DNA from: Vibrio maritimus
GTDB lineage: Bacteria > Pseudomonadota > Gammaproteobacteria > Enterobacterales > Vibrionaceae
Reading direction: 5' to 3'
NCBI RefSeq assembly: GCF_021441885.1
Contig: NZ_CP090438.1
Span: 2,728,001 to 2,792,000, forward strand
DNA length: 64,000 nucleotides
Shown here: piece by piece, positions 25,307 to 34,079 of the stretch
Layout of the letters: each line of letters begins with the position of its first letter
How positions within the stretch are numbered: the first letter of the stretch is position 1
Program-made: the position numbers and the translations under genes
Notes under the pieces: generated by a model
Told to the model about the DNA's origin: nothing
What the model saw: the letters and a program-made list of their open reading frames with translations, nothing else
Databases searched by the model: none

Positions 25307-26128
25307 TTACTGGTAGGTATCACCTTTCGAGTAATCGACCTGATAGCCTAAGTCATCGAGCATCCCCAATGTCACCGGACCTATCAGGTTGCCATTTGCC
25401 ATCAACTCTGCACTCATGTCTGGCACTGGGCGACCATTCTTATCGTAGCGTTTTTTGTCTTCACTCCACTTAGAGTCGTAAAGATGCCCACCGTCATCAC
25501 TGATTGGCAGCTCACGATAGTCCACTTTGTATTGCTCATTAAAACGTTTTACCGCTTGACTATCGCGCACCATGAACACCTTACCGAGCTGCCCATCATG
25601 ACGTGTGTAATCCATCGAATACGCACCGATGCCAAACACATGCCCCATTTCATGCAGAATATTGGCATTGAACTCCACCTGATCAAAGCCAGGTTCGTAG
25701 GTGTGACTGCCAATAAATACCGAGCCTTCGGTTGGGATTAAACGCCAATTAACGTCAATTTCAGCCTCTGGCCCCGCCATACCGTTGGCGTTATCCATAG
25801 GCACCACGTAGAAGTCAATATCAAGGCTGTGCTGATCGACCCCATCCACAGCAAGAATGACCTCTAGCCAGCGTTTTGATGCGGACAAATAGGGCTGAAT
25901 GCGTGAATCGGTCCATTTGGCTTGCTGGCCGTCGTGAAGTGTTAGTTGATTACAGAAGTTGAGGTTAAGAGTGAGATGATCGTTGGTAACACTGCGAGAT
26001 GCTTTGACATCACATTGAGGGTTATCGAAGTCAAATTCTTTGGCATGAAGAGCCACTGGCAAGCAAGACAACATCGCCGCAATACCAATAAGCCTTGTAC
26101 TATCACCAACCACCTTGTTTAGATTCAC
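25307..26128 (-). CDS. secreted zinc metallopeptidase (zincin, leishmanolysin-like C-terminus)
   Basis: A 273-residue exported protein. I chose the GTG at 26128 because AAGGAA lies about 7 bases upstream and a signal peptide follows directly (LIGIAAMLSCLPVALHA); the longer frame to 26188 adds a charged leader. The zinc motif is HEMGHVFGIG (HExxHxxGxx). A later ELMANGNLIGPVTLGMLDDLGYQV resembles the end of leishmanolysin-type and other metzincin peptidases that close with a short active-site turn. The third zinc ligand is not obvious (a His in DYTRHDGQ is a candidate). Substrate unknown. Stand-alone gene. Confidence 0.8.
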   Translation of the reverse strand: MNLNKVVGDSTRLIGIAAMLSCLPVALHAKEFDFDNPQCDVKASRSVTNDHLTLNLNFCNQLTLHDGQQAKWTDSRIQPYLSASKRWLEVILAVDGVDQHSLDIDFYVVPMDNANGMAGPEAEIDVNWRLIPTEGSVFIGSHTYEPGFDQVEFNANILHEMGHVFGIGAYSMDYTRHDGQLGKVFMVRDSQAVKRFNEQYKVDYRELPISDDGGHLYDSKWSEDKKRYDKNGRPVPDMSAELMANGNLIGPVTLGMLDDLGYQVDYSKGDTYQ

Positions 26129-26274
26129 GCGTCGTTTCCTTACAATCTGAATACATTCTTCAATTGTAGCTTGCCGACGCGCGTTCATTGGTATGAAGGT
26201 GTCTTTACCCTGTTTAACTGTTAACCACGCAAGTAACCTTTTTCACTAGGATGTCAGATTAAGAGCGGAGTCAC

Positions 26275-26871
26275 TTATTCGTGTTCTGAAGCGACGATGT
26301 TTTTCAAACTGTGAGGGTGGAGCTTGATGCAGATGTTATTGAATTTAAACGCGACCGTTGGGTTAGCCAGACGCTCACCTTCTCCTTTCGGGCTCGATAA
26401 CTTCACCTTCACCCCTTGTTGTTTCGCTTGCTCAAGCTGACGCTCAAGGTTCGGAAACAGCTTATAGAGATCTTGCAAAAAAGCCTCAGCGGTCAGCGCA
26501 TTTGATGGCACCACAAATTCAACATGTTCCCAATCCTCTACTGGGTGTGTTTTACCAATCGCAGGGTAAGGCAATTCTAGACATTCAATCGACCATCCAT
26601 GACTTTGAACAGCGTTATCGAACTCAAGCACGATAATTGGACGACCGTTGATCTGCGCCTCGGAGATCACTTTCCCATATTCTAACCATGCTTGATGCGC
26701 CGCTTTTGCTAGCTCAGCATCGTTAATACGCAAAGCAATATGATCCGCCTGATAAGCAGATAAATCGATAGCTAACAGGCTGCATAAAGCCTGAATATTA
26801 TCCAGAAAATCATCGATTTTATTCAACATTGCAGAAGGCACTAGGCCTTTTTCTATCAGGGTTTGTTGCAT
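26275..26871 (-). CDS. yecM: YecM family VOC-fold protein
   Basis: A 198-residue cytosolic protein of the YecM family, which adopts a vicinal-oxygen-chelate fold. Typical segments are ADHIALRIND near residue 43, HPVEDWEHVEFVV and NPTVAFKFNNICIKLHPHS at the end. Its biochemical role is not established; the conserved His/Glu residues suggest metal binding. It diverges from argS, the same neighbourhood as in E. coli. Confidence 0.92.
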   Translation of the reverse strand: MQQTLIEKGLVPSAMLNKIDDFLDNIQALCSLLAIDLSAYQADHIALRINDAELAKAAHQAWLEYGKVISEAQINGRPIIVLEFDNAVQSHGWSIECLELPYPAIGKTHPVEDWEHVEFVVPSNALTAEAFLQDLYKLFPNLERQLEQAKQQGVKVKLSSPKGEGERLANPTVAFKFNNICIKLHPHSLKNIVASEHE

Positions 26872-27046
26872 TTATTCGTGCTCACTTTGATCATCAAACG
26901 CCAAATAGTAGCAGGATTGAGCTAGAATCAGAAAAAATACAAACTTTCCCCCTAGGTCAGCGGCGTTAAAGTTGCTATTATGTGCGCCAATTTACTAGAT
27001 TAAATCCAATTCCAAGAATTGAAGCCAAGTTTTGAAGGAAATGCGT

Positions 27047-28780
27047 GTGAATATCCAAGCACTGATCAACGACAAAGTATCTCAGGCTCTAGAAGCCGCT
27101 GGCGCACCTGCAGGCAGTCCTGCGGCTGTTCGCCAATCTGCAAAGCCACAGTTTGGTGACTACCAAGCAAACGGTGTAATGGGCGTTGCTAAGAAGTTGG
27201 GTACTAATCCACGAGAATTCGCGCAAAAAGTTCTGGATGTTTTGGACCTAGATGGAATTGCAAGCAAAACAGAAATTGCTGGTCCTGGCTTTATCAACAT
27301 CTTCCTAAGTGAAGAGTTCCTAGCGCAGCAAGCAGACGAGGCTCTGGCTGACTCTCGCCTAGGTGTGGCTTCTCAAGAGCAGCAAACGATCGTTGCTGAC
27401 TACTCAGCACCAAACGTTGCTAAAGAAATGCACGTTGGTCACCTGCGCTCAACCATCATCGGTGATGCGGTTGTTCGCACGCTAGAGTTTTTGGGTCACA
27501 AAGTGATTCGTGCAAACCATATCGGCGACTGGGGTACTCAGTTCGGTATGCTTATCGCAAACCTAGAGCGCGTACAACAAGAGTCTGGCGAAGTCTCTAT
27601 GGAACTTTCTGACCTTGAAGCGTTTTACCGTGAGTCTAAAAAACTGTATGACGAAGATGCAGAATTTGCCGAGCGCGCACGTGGCTATGTTGTAAAACTT
27701 CAAGGTGGCGATGAGTTCTGTGGCGAGATGTGGAAGAAACTGGTTGACGTCACTATGATTCAAAACCAGCGTAACTACGACCGTCTAAACGTATCACTGA
27801 CTCGCGATGACGTAATGGGCGAAAGCATGTACAACGACATGCTGCCAGGCATTGTTCAAGATCTAAAAGAAAAAGGTCTAGCAGTAGAAGATGACGGCGC
27901 GCAAGTTGTATTCCTTGATGAGTACAAGAACAAAGATGGTGAGCCAATGGGCGTTATCATCCAGAAGCGTGACGGCGGCTTCCTTTACACCACTACTGAT
28001 ATCGCTTGTGCTAAGTACCGCTACGAGCAGCTAGGCGCAGATCGCGTACTTTACTTCATCGACTCACGTCAGCATCAGCACCTACAGCAAGCGTGGACAA
28101 TTGTTCGTAAAGCTGGCTACGTACCAGAGTCAACAACGCTTGAGCACCACGCATTCGGTATGATGCTAGGTAAAGATGGCCGTCCATTTAAGACACGTGC
28201 TGGCGGCACGGTACGTCTCGCAGACCTTCTAGATGAAGCGGTTGAGCGTGCAAACACGCTTATCGAGTCTAAGAACCCTGAACTTGCAAGCGAAGAGAAA
28301 GCAAACATCGCGAACACAGTTGCAATGGCAGCGGTTAAGTACGCAGACCTTTCTAAGCACCGTACTACTGACTACGTGTTTGACTGGGACAACATGCTTG
28401 CATTTGAAGGCAACACAGCACCATACATGCAGTATGCGTATACACGTGTAGCGTCTGTATTTGCTAAAGCTGGTGTGTCGATGGATGAGCTTACTGGCGA
28501 CATCAAGATCACTGACGAAAAAGAGAAAGCACTGGTTGCTAAGCTTCTACAATTTGAAGAAGCGGTTGAGTCAGTGGCTCGTGAAGGTCAGCCTCACATC
28601 ATGTGTAGCTACCTATTCGAACTAGCAGGTCAATTCTCTAGCTTCTACGAAGCGTGCCCAATCCTAGTTGCCGAAGACGAAGCGGTGAAGCAAAGCCGTC
28701 TACGTCTTGCAGCCCTAACTGCTAAGACTATCAAACAAGGTCTTGAGCTACTGGGTATCGAGACACTAGAAAGAATGTAA
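27047..28780 (+). CDS. argS: arginyl-tRNA synthetase
   Basis: A 577-residue class I synthetase that charges tRNA-Arg. I chose the GTG at 27047 (protein MNIQALINDKV) because AAGGAA sits 6 bases upstream and the length then equals E. coli ArgS; a frame from 27032 is unsupported. The N-terminal Add-1 domain precedes the HIGH-type motif MHVGHLRSTIIGD. The DALR anticodon-binding domain forms the C-terminus (LAALTAKTIKQGLELLGI). Its likely substrates include the tRNA-Arg(UCU) at 11.5 kb. Confidence 0.97.
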   Translation: MNIQALINDKVSQALEAAGAPAGSPAAVRQSAKPQFGDYQANGVMGVAKKLGTNPREFAQKVLDVLDLDGIASKTEIAGPGFINIFLSEEFLAQQADEALADSRLGVASQEQQTIVADYSAPNVAKEMHVGHLRSTIIGDAVVRTLEFLGHKVIRANHIGDWGTQFGMLIANLERVQQESGEVSMELSDLEAFYRESKKLYDEDAEFAERARGYVVKLQGGDEFCGEMWKKLVDVTMIQNQRNYDRLNVSLTRDDVMGESMYNDMLPGIVQDLKEKGLAVEDDGAQVVFLDEYKNKDGEPMGVIIQKRDGGFLYTTTDIACAKYRYEQLGADRVLYFIDSRQHQHLQQAWTIVRKAGYVPESTTLEHHAFGMMLGKDGRPFKTRAGGTVRLADLLDEAVERANTLIESKNPELASEEKANIANTVAMAAVKYADLSKHRTTDYVFDWDNMLAFEGNTAPYMQYAYTRVASVFAKAGVSMDELTGDIKITDEKEKALVAKLLQFEEAVESVAREGQPHIMCSYLFELAGQFSSFYEACPILVAEDEAVKQSRLRLAALTAKTIKQGLELLGIETLERM

Positions 28781-28804
28781 TTTATTGAATTACCATTCAT
28801 AATA

Positions 28805-28837
28805 GAAGGCGAGATGCGAAAGCACCTCGCCTTTTTT
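28805..28837 (+). terminator. rho-independent terminator after argS
   Basis: AAGGCGAGATGC and GCACCTCGCCTT form a 12-pair stem with one mismatch or wobble, followed by a T-run. Confidence 0.85.
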
Positions 28838-28867
28838 GTCCCTTTTACTTCGACATGAGCGCCTACC

Positions 28868-29296
28868 ATGAGCTTTGAACTGCACCCACAACTTACAAAA
28901 GACACTAGCCTACTTGGTGAATTTCCATTGAGTATGGCGCTACTACACAGAGACGACTCGGTTCCTTGGGTTATCTTGGTGCCTAAGAAAGTAGACTTAA
29001 CTGAGCTGCATCACCTGCCAATGTCGGAACAGCAGCAGTTTCTAATCGAGTCTGAGGTTGTAAACCGTGCTCTAGAGGCCCTATTTACCCCGGATAAGCT
29101 CAATTTTGGCGCACTGGGTAATATGGTGCCGCAGCTTCACGTTCATCATATTGCGCGCTTTAAGAATGATATCGCTTGGCCTGGACCACTGTGGGGAAGC
29201 ACCAAGGGTGAGTATCGCAGTGATGAAGACCAACAAAGCTTGGTTCAACGTATTCAGTCGCAGCTCGCGGAAAGTGAGCTTTTTATAAGCGCGTGA
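28868..29296 (+). CDS. HIT domain protein
   Basis: A 142-residue protein of the HIT (histidine triad) superfamily, nucleotide hydrolases or transferases. The triad is the QLHVHHIARF segment (H-x-H-x-x... variant with three His in six residues), preceded by NFGALGNMVP. Substrate unknown. It sits alone between terminators. Confidence 0.85.
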   Translation: MSFELHPQLTKDTSLLGEFPLSMALLHRDDSVPWVILVPKKVDLTELHHLPMSEQQQFLIESEVVNRALEALFTPDKLNFGALGNMVPQLHVHHIARFKNDIAWPGPLWGSTKGEYRSDEDQQSLVQRIQSQLAESELFISA

Positions 29297-29326
29297 TTGA
29301 CTAATAGCTGGCTGTTCAAGAAAAGA

Positions 29327-29354
29327 AAAGCTCCGACAAAATCGGAGCTTTTTA
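29327..29354. terminator. bidirectional terminator between HIT gene and feoC
   Basis: AAAGCTCCGA-CAAAA-TCGGAGCTTT stem with T-run on the plus strand and T-rich continuation on the minus strand. Confidence 0.9.
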
Positions 29355-29358
29355 GTGA

Positions 29359-29589
29359 CTACATTTTAACACTCAGTGATAAAGCATTGGCTTGATTCAC
29401 ATGATATCGCACGCGCATCACCTGGCCTTTCTTATCACAATCTTCCGTCCTTGAAAGCTTTCCTTTTCGAATCCAGACCGCAAGCATGGCATCAACTCCG
29501 TCTTCGCTGAGCGAGAACTGCTTTGCTAGCTCTTGTCGGTTTACGGCTGGGTTCGCTTCAATATACGCTTTCAAATCAGATAGAATCAT
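29359..29589 (-). CDS. feoC: FeoC-like winged-helix protein
   Basis: A 76-residue protein with a winged-helix fold typical of FeoC (MILSDLKAYIEANPAVNRQELAKQ region). FeoC partners FeoB; in V. cholerae it is needed for a stable Feo complex. Its ATG overlaps the feoB stop by 4 bases. Two cysteines are not clustered as in enteric Fe-S FeoC, so a cluster-binding role is unclear. Confidence 0.88.
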   Translation of the reverse strand: MILSDLKAYIEANPAVNRQELAKQFSLSEDGVDAMLAVWIRKGKLSRTEDCDKKGQVMRVRYHVNQANALSLSVKM

Positions 29590-31856
29590 GCCGTTTGCAT
29601 CTCCATTTGTGCCTGCTTTTTGCCTTGGTTCTTAAGCAGTTTCCACACCAATGCGCCCGCTGCCAAGATTGCAACGATCCACACAGCACTCGTCATCGGG
29701 TGAAGAGCGAAGTGAGTGACTTGGTAGTACAGCGTTGCACCACCGTAGGCAAGTCCCATGGTCCATACTGCAATAAAGCGCGCGTACTTCTGTCCAAACT
29801 CTTTCACGTAAGCGCCCATAGCCGCAACACATGGAGTGTAGAGCAAGATGAAGATCAAGTAAGCAAACGCTGCGTTACTGGTCACGAAGTAGCCTTTAAG
29901 GTTACCAAAGATCGAGCTATCTACCTCTTGGTCTTCTGCTACTGCCGAAGAATCAGACAGATCACCGACATCGACACCCAGTGGGTCTGAGTAGCTGAGA
30001 TCCGCCAGGTTCGCAGGAATCGACTCAACAGCCTCTTGAAGGCTACCCAGTAGATCATATTCGCCCTCTTCACCCTCACTAGAGGTGTAAAGGCTGTTTA
30101 GCGTACCGACGACTGCTTCTTTGGCAAAGATACCCGTGATAATACCCACTGTCGCCGGCCAGTTGTCTTGTTGAACACCCATAGGAGCAAAAACAGGAGT
30201 GACGACTTGTGCTGCTTTTGACAGTACTGAGTTCTCGCTATCTTGGTTACCAAAACTGCCATCTGTACCCACTGAGTTTAGGAAGCTAAGAATGGTCACA
30301 ACCACAACGATGGTTTTACCGGCACCGAGTACAAAGCGCTTTAGCTTCTGCCAGGTCTTAATCATCACATTCTGGAAAGTTGGTAGCTCATAGTCAGGCA
30401 TTTCCATCACTAGGCTATCGCTCGAGCCCGGGTAAATCGTGTGCTTTAACACCAAACCAGTAAAGACGGCTGCAACAATACCTAAAAGGTAAAGAGCAAA
30501 TACTACGTTCTGACCACTTTCTGGGAAGAATGCAGCTGCAAACAGAGCGTATACAGGCAGTCTCGCGCCACATGACATAAATGGAGCCATAGAAGCGGCG
30601 AGTTTACGCTCACGCTCTTGATCCAATGTGCGTGTCGCCATAATCGAAGGCACGTTACAACCAAAGCCAAGCACAAGAGGCACAAACGCTTTGCCTGGCA
30701 GACCAATTTTCTGCATGACTTTATCAAGTACAAACGCCGCTCGTGACATATAACCAGAGCTCTCTAGCACCGCCAAGAACAGATAAAGCGCGGCAATCAC
30801 TGGAATAAAGGTCGCCACGGTTTGGATACCACCGCCGACACCATCAGCAATCAGAGTAACAAGCCAAACTGGAAGGTGGTCATCAAGAAGGTAGTGTCCG
30901 CCATCAACAAGAAGTGCGCCAACACCGATATCAAAGAAGTCGATGAAAGCACTGCCAATGTTAATGGAGAACATAAACATGAGATACATGACCACGAAGA
31001 AGAAAGGCACACCAACCCATTTATTTAGGATGAAGCCATCTACTTTTTCGGTAAAGCTTCGGCTCAGTTTACCCTCGCTGCGGCGAAGCTTTTTGCACTG
31101 CTCATGCAAGAAGGTGTACTTGGTATCTGCCACTTGAAGGTCAATGTCGATCTCTGCTTGGTTTGATGCCAGCTCGATCTCATCTCTCTGCTCTGAGGTG
31201 AGTGAGTTCAGCACCATAACATCATTTTCTAGCGCTCGAATCGCCAAAGCGCGAGAGCTCACTGACTCACCAGCAAAGGTCGGCTCAACTTTTGCGATCG
31301 CCTGTTCCATGTCAGAGCCGTAGTTAATCGCAAGTGCATCGAGAGTAAGACCTTGCACAACCGTTTTATGCAAACGCTCTTTCAGGGCTCTTACCTGATC
31401 TTTGTCAGTCGCAGAAAGCGTGAGCACTGGGCAGCCAAGTGCTTTTTCTAAGCCAGCGACATCCAGCTTGATACGTTCGCGCTTTAACGCATCCATTTTG
31501 TTAAGCACAACGACCATCGGACGACCCAGCTCACGAAGCTGCAGCGTCATGTAGAGACTGCGCTCAAGGCTTGTCGCGTCGACAACATTGATAATAAGGT
31601 CTGCTGGATGAGTCAGTACCGCGCGAGAAGCAATAGACTCATCAATACTGTTGCCATCATTTCCGCTATCCAGTGCATAGATACCAGGTAGGTCCGTTAA
31701 TTGAAATTGGTCACCGGCATGGCTGTACTGACCCGTTTTCTTCTCCACTGTTACGCCAGCCCAGTTACCGACTTGCTGCTTAGCACCTGTTAGGCCATTG
31801 AATAGCGTTGTTTTACCACTATTAGGATTACCAACAGTAAGGATGGTGTAGTTCAT
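29586..31856 (-). CDS. feoB: ferrous iron transporter FeoB
   Basis: A 756-residue inner-membrane permease with an N-terminal GTPase domain. G1 is GNPNSGKT (residues 9-16), G3 is LTDLPGIYAL and G4 is VLNKMD. The helical spacer leads into two Gate-type membrane halves (LVLGFGCNVPSIMATRT and the CGARLPVYALF segment). I chose ATG 31856, which overlaps the feoA stop as TGATG; a GTG one codon earlier also exists. It imports Fe(II) under low oxygen and is coupled to feoA and feoC on both sides. Confidence 0.96.
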   Translation of the reverse strand: MNYTILTVGNPNSGKTTLFNGLTGAKQQVGNWAGVTVEKKTGQYSHAGDQFQLTDLPGIYALDSGNDGNSIDESIASRAVLTHPADLIINVVDATSLERSLYMTLQLRELGRPMVVVLNKMDALKRERIKLDVAGLEKALGCPVLTLSATDKDQVRALKERLHKTVVQGLTLDALAINYGSDMEQAIAKVEPTFAGESVSSRALAIRALENDVMVLNSLTSEQRDEIELASNQAEIDIDLQVADTKYTFLHEQCKKLRRSEGKLSRSFTEKVDGFILNKWVGVPFFFVVMYLMFMFSINIGSAFIDFFDIGVGALLVDGGHYLLDDHLPVWLVTLIADGVGGGIQTVATFIPVIAALYLFLAVLESSGYMSRAAFVLDKVMQKIGLPGKAFVPLVLGFGCNVPSIMATRTLDQERERKLAASMAPFMSCGARLPVYALFAAAFFPESGQNVVFALYLLGIVAAVFTGLVLKHTIYPGSSDSLVMEMPDYELPTFQNVMIKTWQKLKRFVLGAGKTIVVVVTILSFLNSVGTDGSFGNQDSENSVLSKAAQVVTPVFAPMGVQQDNWPATVGIITGIFAKEAVVGTLNSLYTSSEGEEGEYDLLGSLQEAVESIPANLADLSYSDPLGVDVGDLSDSSAVAEDQEVDSSIFGNLKGYFVTSNAAFAYLIFILLYTPCVAAMGAYVKEFGQKYARFIAVWTMGLAYGGATLYYQVTHFALHPMTSAVWIVAILAAGALVWKLLKNQGKKQAQMEMQTA

Positions 31857-32083
31857 CACAATGACTCCACTTCTATTGATTGAGCAATATTGTTGCGAAC
31901 TGCTAGTGACACACCACGCACTTCGATCTGCAATGGGTCGCCCATAGGAGCACGACGAATCACTTTTACTTCTGTGTTTGGTAACAACCCCATTACCATC
32001 AATTTTTTACGGACGTCACTCGATAGCCCAGTTAGCGCAGTAATCTTGCCACTGCTTCCGATGTTCAAATCAGCAAGTTTCAT
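31856..32083 (-). CDS. feoA: FeoA ferrous iron transport accessory protein
   Basis: A 75-residue SH3-like protein (MKLADLNIGSSGKITALTG...) that supports FeoB. First gene of feoABC; a good Fur-type operator lies 26-44 bases ahead of its start, so transcription should be shut off when iron is plentiful. Confidence 0.94.
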   Translation of the reverse strand: MKLADLNIGSSGKITALTGLSSDVRKKLMVMGLLPNTEVKVIRRAPMGDPLQIEVRGVSLAVRNNIAQSIEVESL

Positions 32084-32108
32084 TCAATTCACCCAAACTA
32101 TGATTGGT

Positions 32109-32127
32109 AATGAGAAATATTAACATT
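32109..32127 (-). promoter_or_regulatory. Fur box upstream of feoA
   Basis: AATGAGAAATATTAACATT matches the Vibrio-type Fur consensus AATGANAATNATTNTCATT at about 14-15 of 16 defined positions. It lies 26-44 bases ahead of the feoA ATG, as expected for iron repression of feoABC. Confidence 0.75.
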
Positions 32128-32407
32128 AACAGTCATTTTATAGTTGCAAGCTTATTTTGCGCATTGCGCTACGTCAATTTAGGCCGGATTGCAAACGTAT
32201 TATTTGTCAAAATATGTCCGTCAATTACGTCAAAATGTCATCTAAAAAACTTTTATCGTGACAAAACAATGACACCCACAAAAACTAAATTTAAATAAAA
32301 GTTCATATTTTCAACATCTTAACTGGACCCAATAAAACTGTCGCAATCTTCATGGTAACTTGCCGTTATTTTTATAAGGAAATTAAGTCGAGTTATTTAT
32401 AGTTAAT

Positions 32408-32637
32408 ACCAACAGAGCAACCTGCTCCTGTTAATCGAAATTCCAGAGGTGATGTGGGCGACCACATCACTCCGGCAGCAAGCGAAGGTGTCATTGACAC
32501 CCGCGGTATGGTCCCCCGGCTATGCCGCGATTTTTTTTGTCTGCTATCTAATACCTCACAAACCTACCGTCCACGAATTGTAAAAACACAAACACCACTT
32601 CATAATTTAACTATCTCTGATAAAAGGAAATTATCCT
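32408..32637 (+). promoter_or_regulatory. structured leader RNA with intrinsic terminator ahead of pxpA
   Basis: The 230 bases ahead of pxpA fold into a series of strong hairpins. H1 is GAGCA-ACC-TGCTC (32415-32427). H2 is a perfect 9-bp stem closed by a GCGA (GNRA) tetraloop (32449-32470). H3 is GGTGTC-ATT-GACACC (32487-32501). H4 is an 11-bp stem with three wobble pairs (32503-32528) followed by eight Ts (32531-32538), a textbook terminator, about 100 bases before the pxpA ATG. A terminator inside a leader implies attenuation or a riboswitch. I cannot match it to any known riboswitch class. Confidence 0.6.
32503..32538 (+). terminator. intrinsic terminator inside the pxp leader
   Basis: GCGGTATGGTC pairs with GGCTATGCCGC around a CCCC loop, then GA and eight Ts. 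It lies upstream of pxpA on the same strand, so it either controls readthrough or ends an independent small RNA. Confidence 0.8.
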
Positions 32638-33387
32638 ATGATGAAGTTAAATGGGGACGTTGGTGAAAGCTTTGGTCAATGGAATATGGGATGTGACAGC
32701 GAACTGATCCCACTTCTCGATATGGCAAACATCGCTTGTGGCTTTCATGCATCCGACCCCGACCACATGTCGCAAACCGTTCAACTTTGCAAAGCACATG
32801 ACGTCACCATAGGAGCACATCCGGGTTATCCAGATTTACAAGGATTTGGCAGGCGCAGTCTTGCCATGGCTGGTGAGTCCATTACTCACTCTATCCTGTA
32901 TCAGGTAGGTGCGTTACAAGCAGTTACAAAGCATCATCAAACCTGCGTCGAGTACATAAAACCTCATGGCGCGCTTTACAACGATATGATGGCATCTGCT
33001 TCTGTATTTGATGCTGTGTTGCAGGCCGCTCATACGCTAGAGTTGCCTTTGATGATATTGGACACCGCAGAAGCTAACACTTATCGCTCTCTTGCTGATG
33101 AGCAAGGGGTTGCTTTGATTATGGAGGCATTTGCCGATCGTCGGTATCTGAGCTCTGGTCGCCTTGCGCCTCGTCAGCTCGACAACGCCGTCCTTCACCA
33201 GCCTGACGAAATATTGTCACAAGCTGATGCTTTTCTGTCACAGCGCCCAATCACCACCATAGAAGGTGAGTCATTACTTCTAGCGCCAGATACACTTTGC
33301 GTCCACGGTGATAACCAAGCGTCTATAAAAGTAGCAAGTCAGTTAAAACAGCGTATCGCTCAGACTGAAGCTAAGGCTAGATCATGA
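32638..33387 (+). CDS. pxpA: 5-oxoprolinase subunit A (LamB/YcsF family)
   Basis: A 249-residue subunit of the ATP-dependent enzyme that opens 5-oxoproline (pyroglutamate) to glutamate. The family signature MKLNGDVGESFG is at the N-terminus, followed by ANIACGFHASDP and GAHPGYPDLQGFGRR, with metal/catalytic His and Asp. An AAGGAAA site precedes two adjacent ATGs (32638, 32641). First gene of pxpABC; its stop overlaps the pxpB ATG by 4 bases. Confidence 0.95.
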   Translation: MMKLNGDVGESFGQWNMGCDSELIPLLDMANIACGFHASDPDHMSQTVQLCKAHDVTIGAHPGYPDLQGFGRRSLAMAGESITHSILYQVGALQAVTKHHQTCVEYIKPHGALYNDMMASASVFDAVLQAAHTLELPLMILDTAEANTYRSLADEQGVALIMEAFADRRYLSSGRLAPRQLDNAVLHQPDEILSQADAFLSQRPITTIEGESLLLAPDTLCVHGDNQASIKVASQLKQRIAQTEAKARS

Positions 33388-34079
33388 AGACGCCGTCTAT
33401 AGAGCAAGTGAGTGAATCGGCACTGCTGTTAACCTTTGCTAGCCGTATAGATACGTCCCTTCCTACGAAAATTGCCAGTATCGCCAATCAGCTAGAGCAA
33501 GCGTTTTCAGGCTCAATTACCAACTGCACCCCCTCCTACACAACGCTACTTATTGAGTTTCATCCGATTCGCTGCTCTGCCAACCAGATCATTCAGTTCG
33601 TAGAGGGTATTTCTGCCAAAGATGAGATTGATGAGGACACGTTAGGTGGGCCTATTATGTTGCCCACCTATTATGGTGAAGAAGTTGCTCCAGACTTGCT
33701 CGCACTAGAAGCCTGGCTGTCGTTGTCTCGAGAAGACATAGTCATGTACCACACCAGTACGATTTACTCAGTGTGTGCGATTGGTTTTGCCCCTGGCTTT
33801 GCATTTCTAGCAGAGCTACCCGAGCAAATACGTGCACCTAGACACGTCACACCTCGCTCGTTTGTGCCAAAAGGCAGTGTCGGTATCGCAAACAACCAAA
33901 CCGCCGTCTACCCCAACGACACTCCGGGAGGATGGCAAATTATTGGCAATTGTCCTTTACCCCTGTTTAATCAAGCTTCACCAGATCAATCACTTCTAAA
34001 AGTCGGTGACCGAGTGCAATTCCATGCTATTAGTAAACAGAAGTTTTTGTCACTAGGAGGGCGCTTATGGGACGCCTAA
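33384..34079 (+). CDS. pxpB: 5-oxoprolinase subunit B (KipI/PxpB)
   Basis: A 231-residue subunit homologous to B. subtilis KipI and the AHS1 domain. The core motif IGFAPGFAFLAELPEQI, then FVPKGSVGIANNQTAVYPNDTPGGW, is complete. It overlaps pxpA by 4 bases and pxpC by 13, so the three are produced together as the 5-oxoprolinase complex. Confidence 0.95.
   Translation: MKTPSIEQVSESALLLTFASRIDTSLPTKIASIANQLEQAFSGSITNCTPSYTTLLIEFHPIRCSANQIIQFVEGISAKDEIDEDTLGGPIMLPTYYGEEVAPDLLALEAWLSLSREDIVMYHTSTIYSVCAIGFAPGFAFLAELPEQIRAPRHVTPRSFVPKGSVGIANNQTAVYPNDTPGGWQIIGNCPLPLFNQASPDQSLLKVGDRVQFHAISKQKFLSLGGRLWDA

Noticed and set aside
32415..32540. c-di-GMP (GEMM), lysine or glycine riboswitch in the pxp leader
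   Set aside because: Only short stretches such as CTCCGGCAGC resemble GEMM; the conserved cores of these classes are absent.
32454..32666. 70-codon GTG frame across the pxp leader
   Set aside because: It starts inside a strong hairpin, passes through the terminator and overlaps the pxpA start in another frame. The RNA structure explains the region better.
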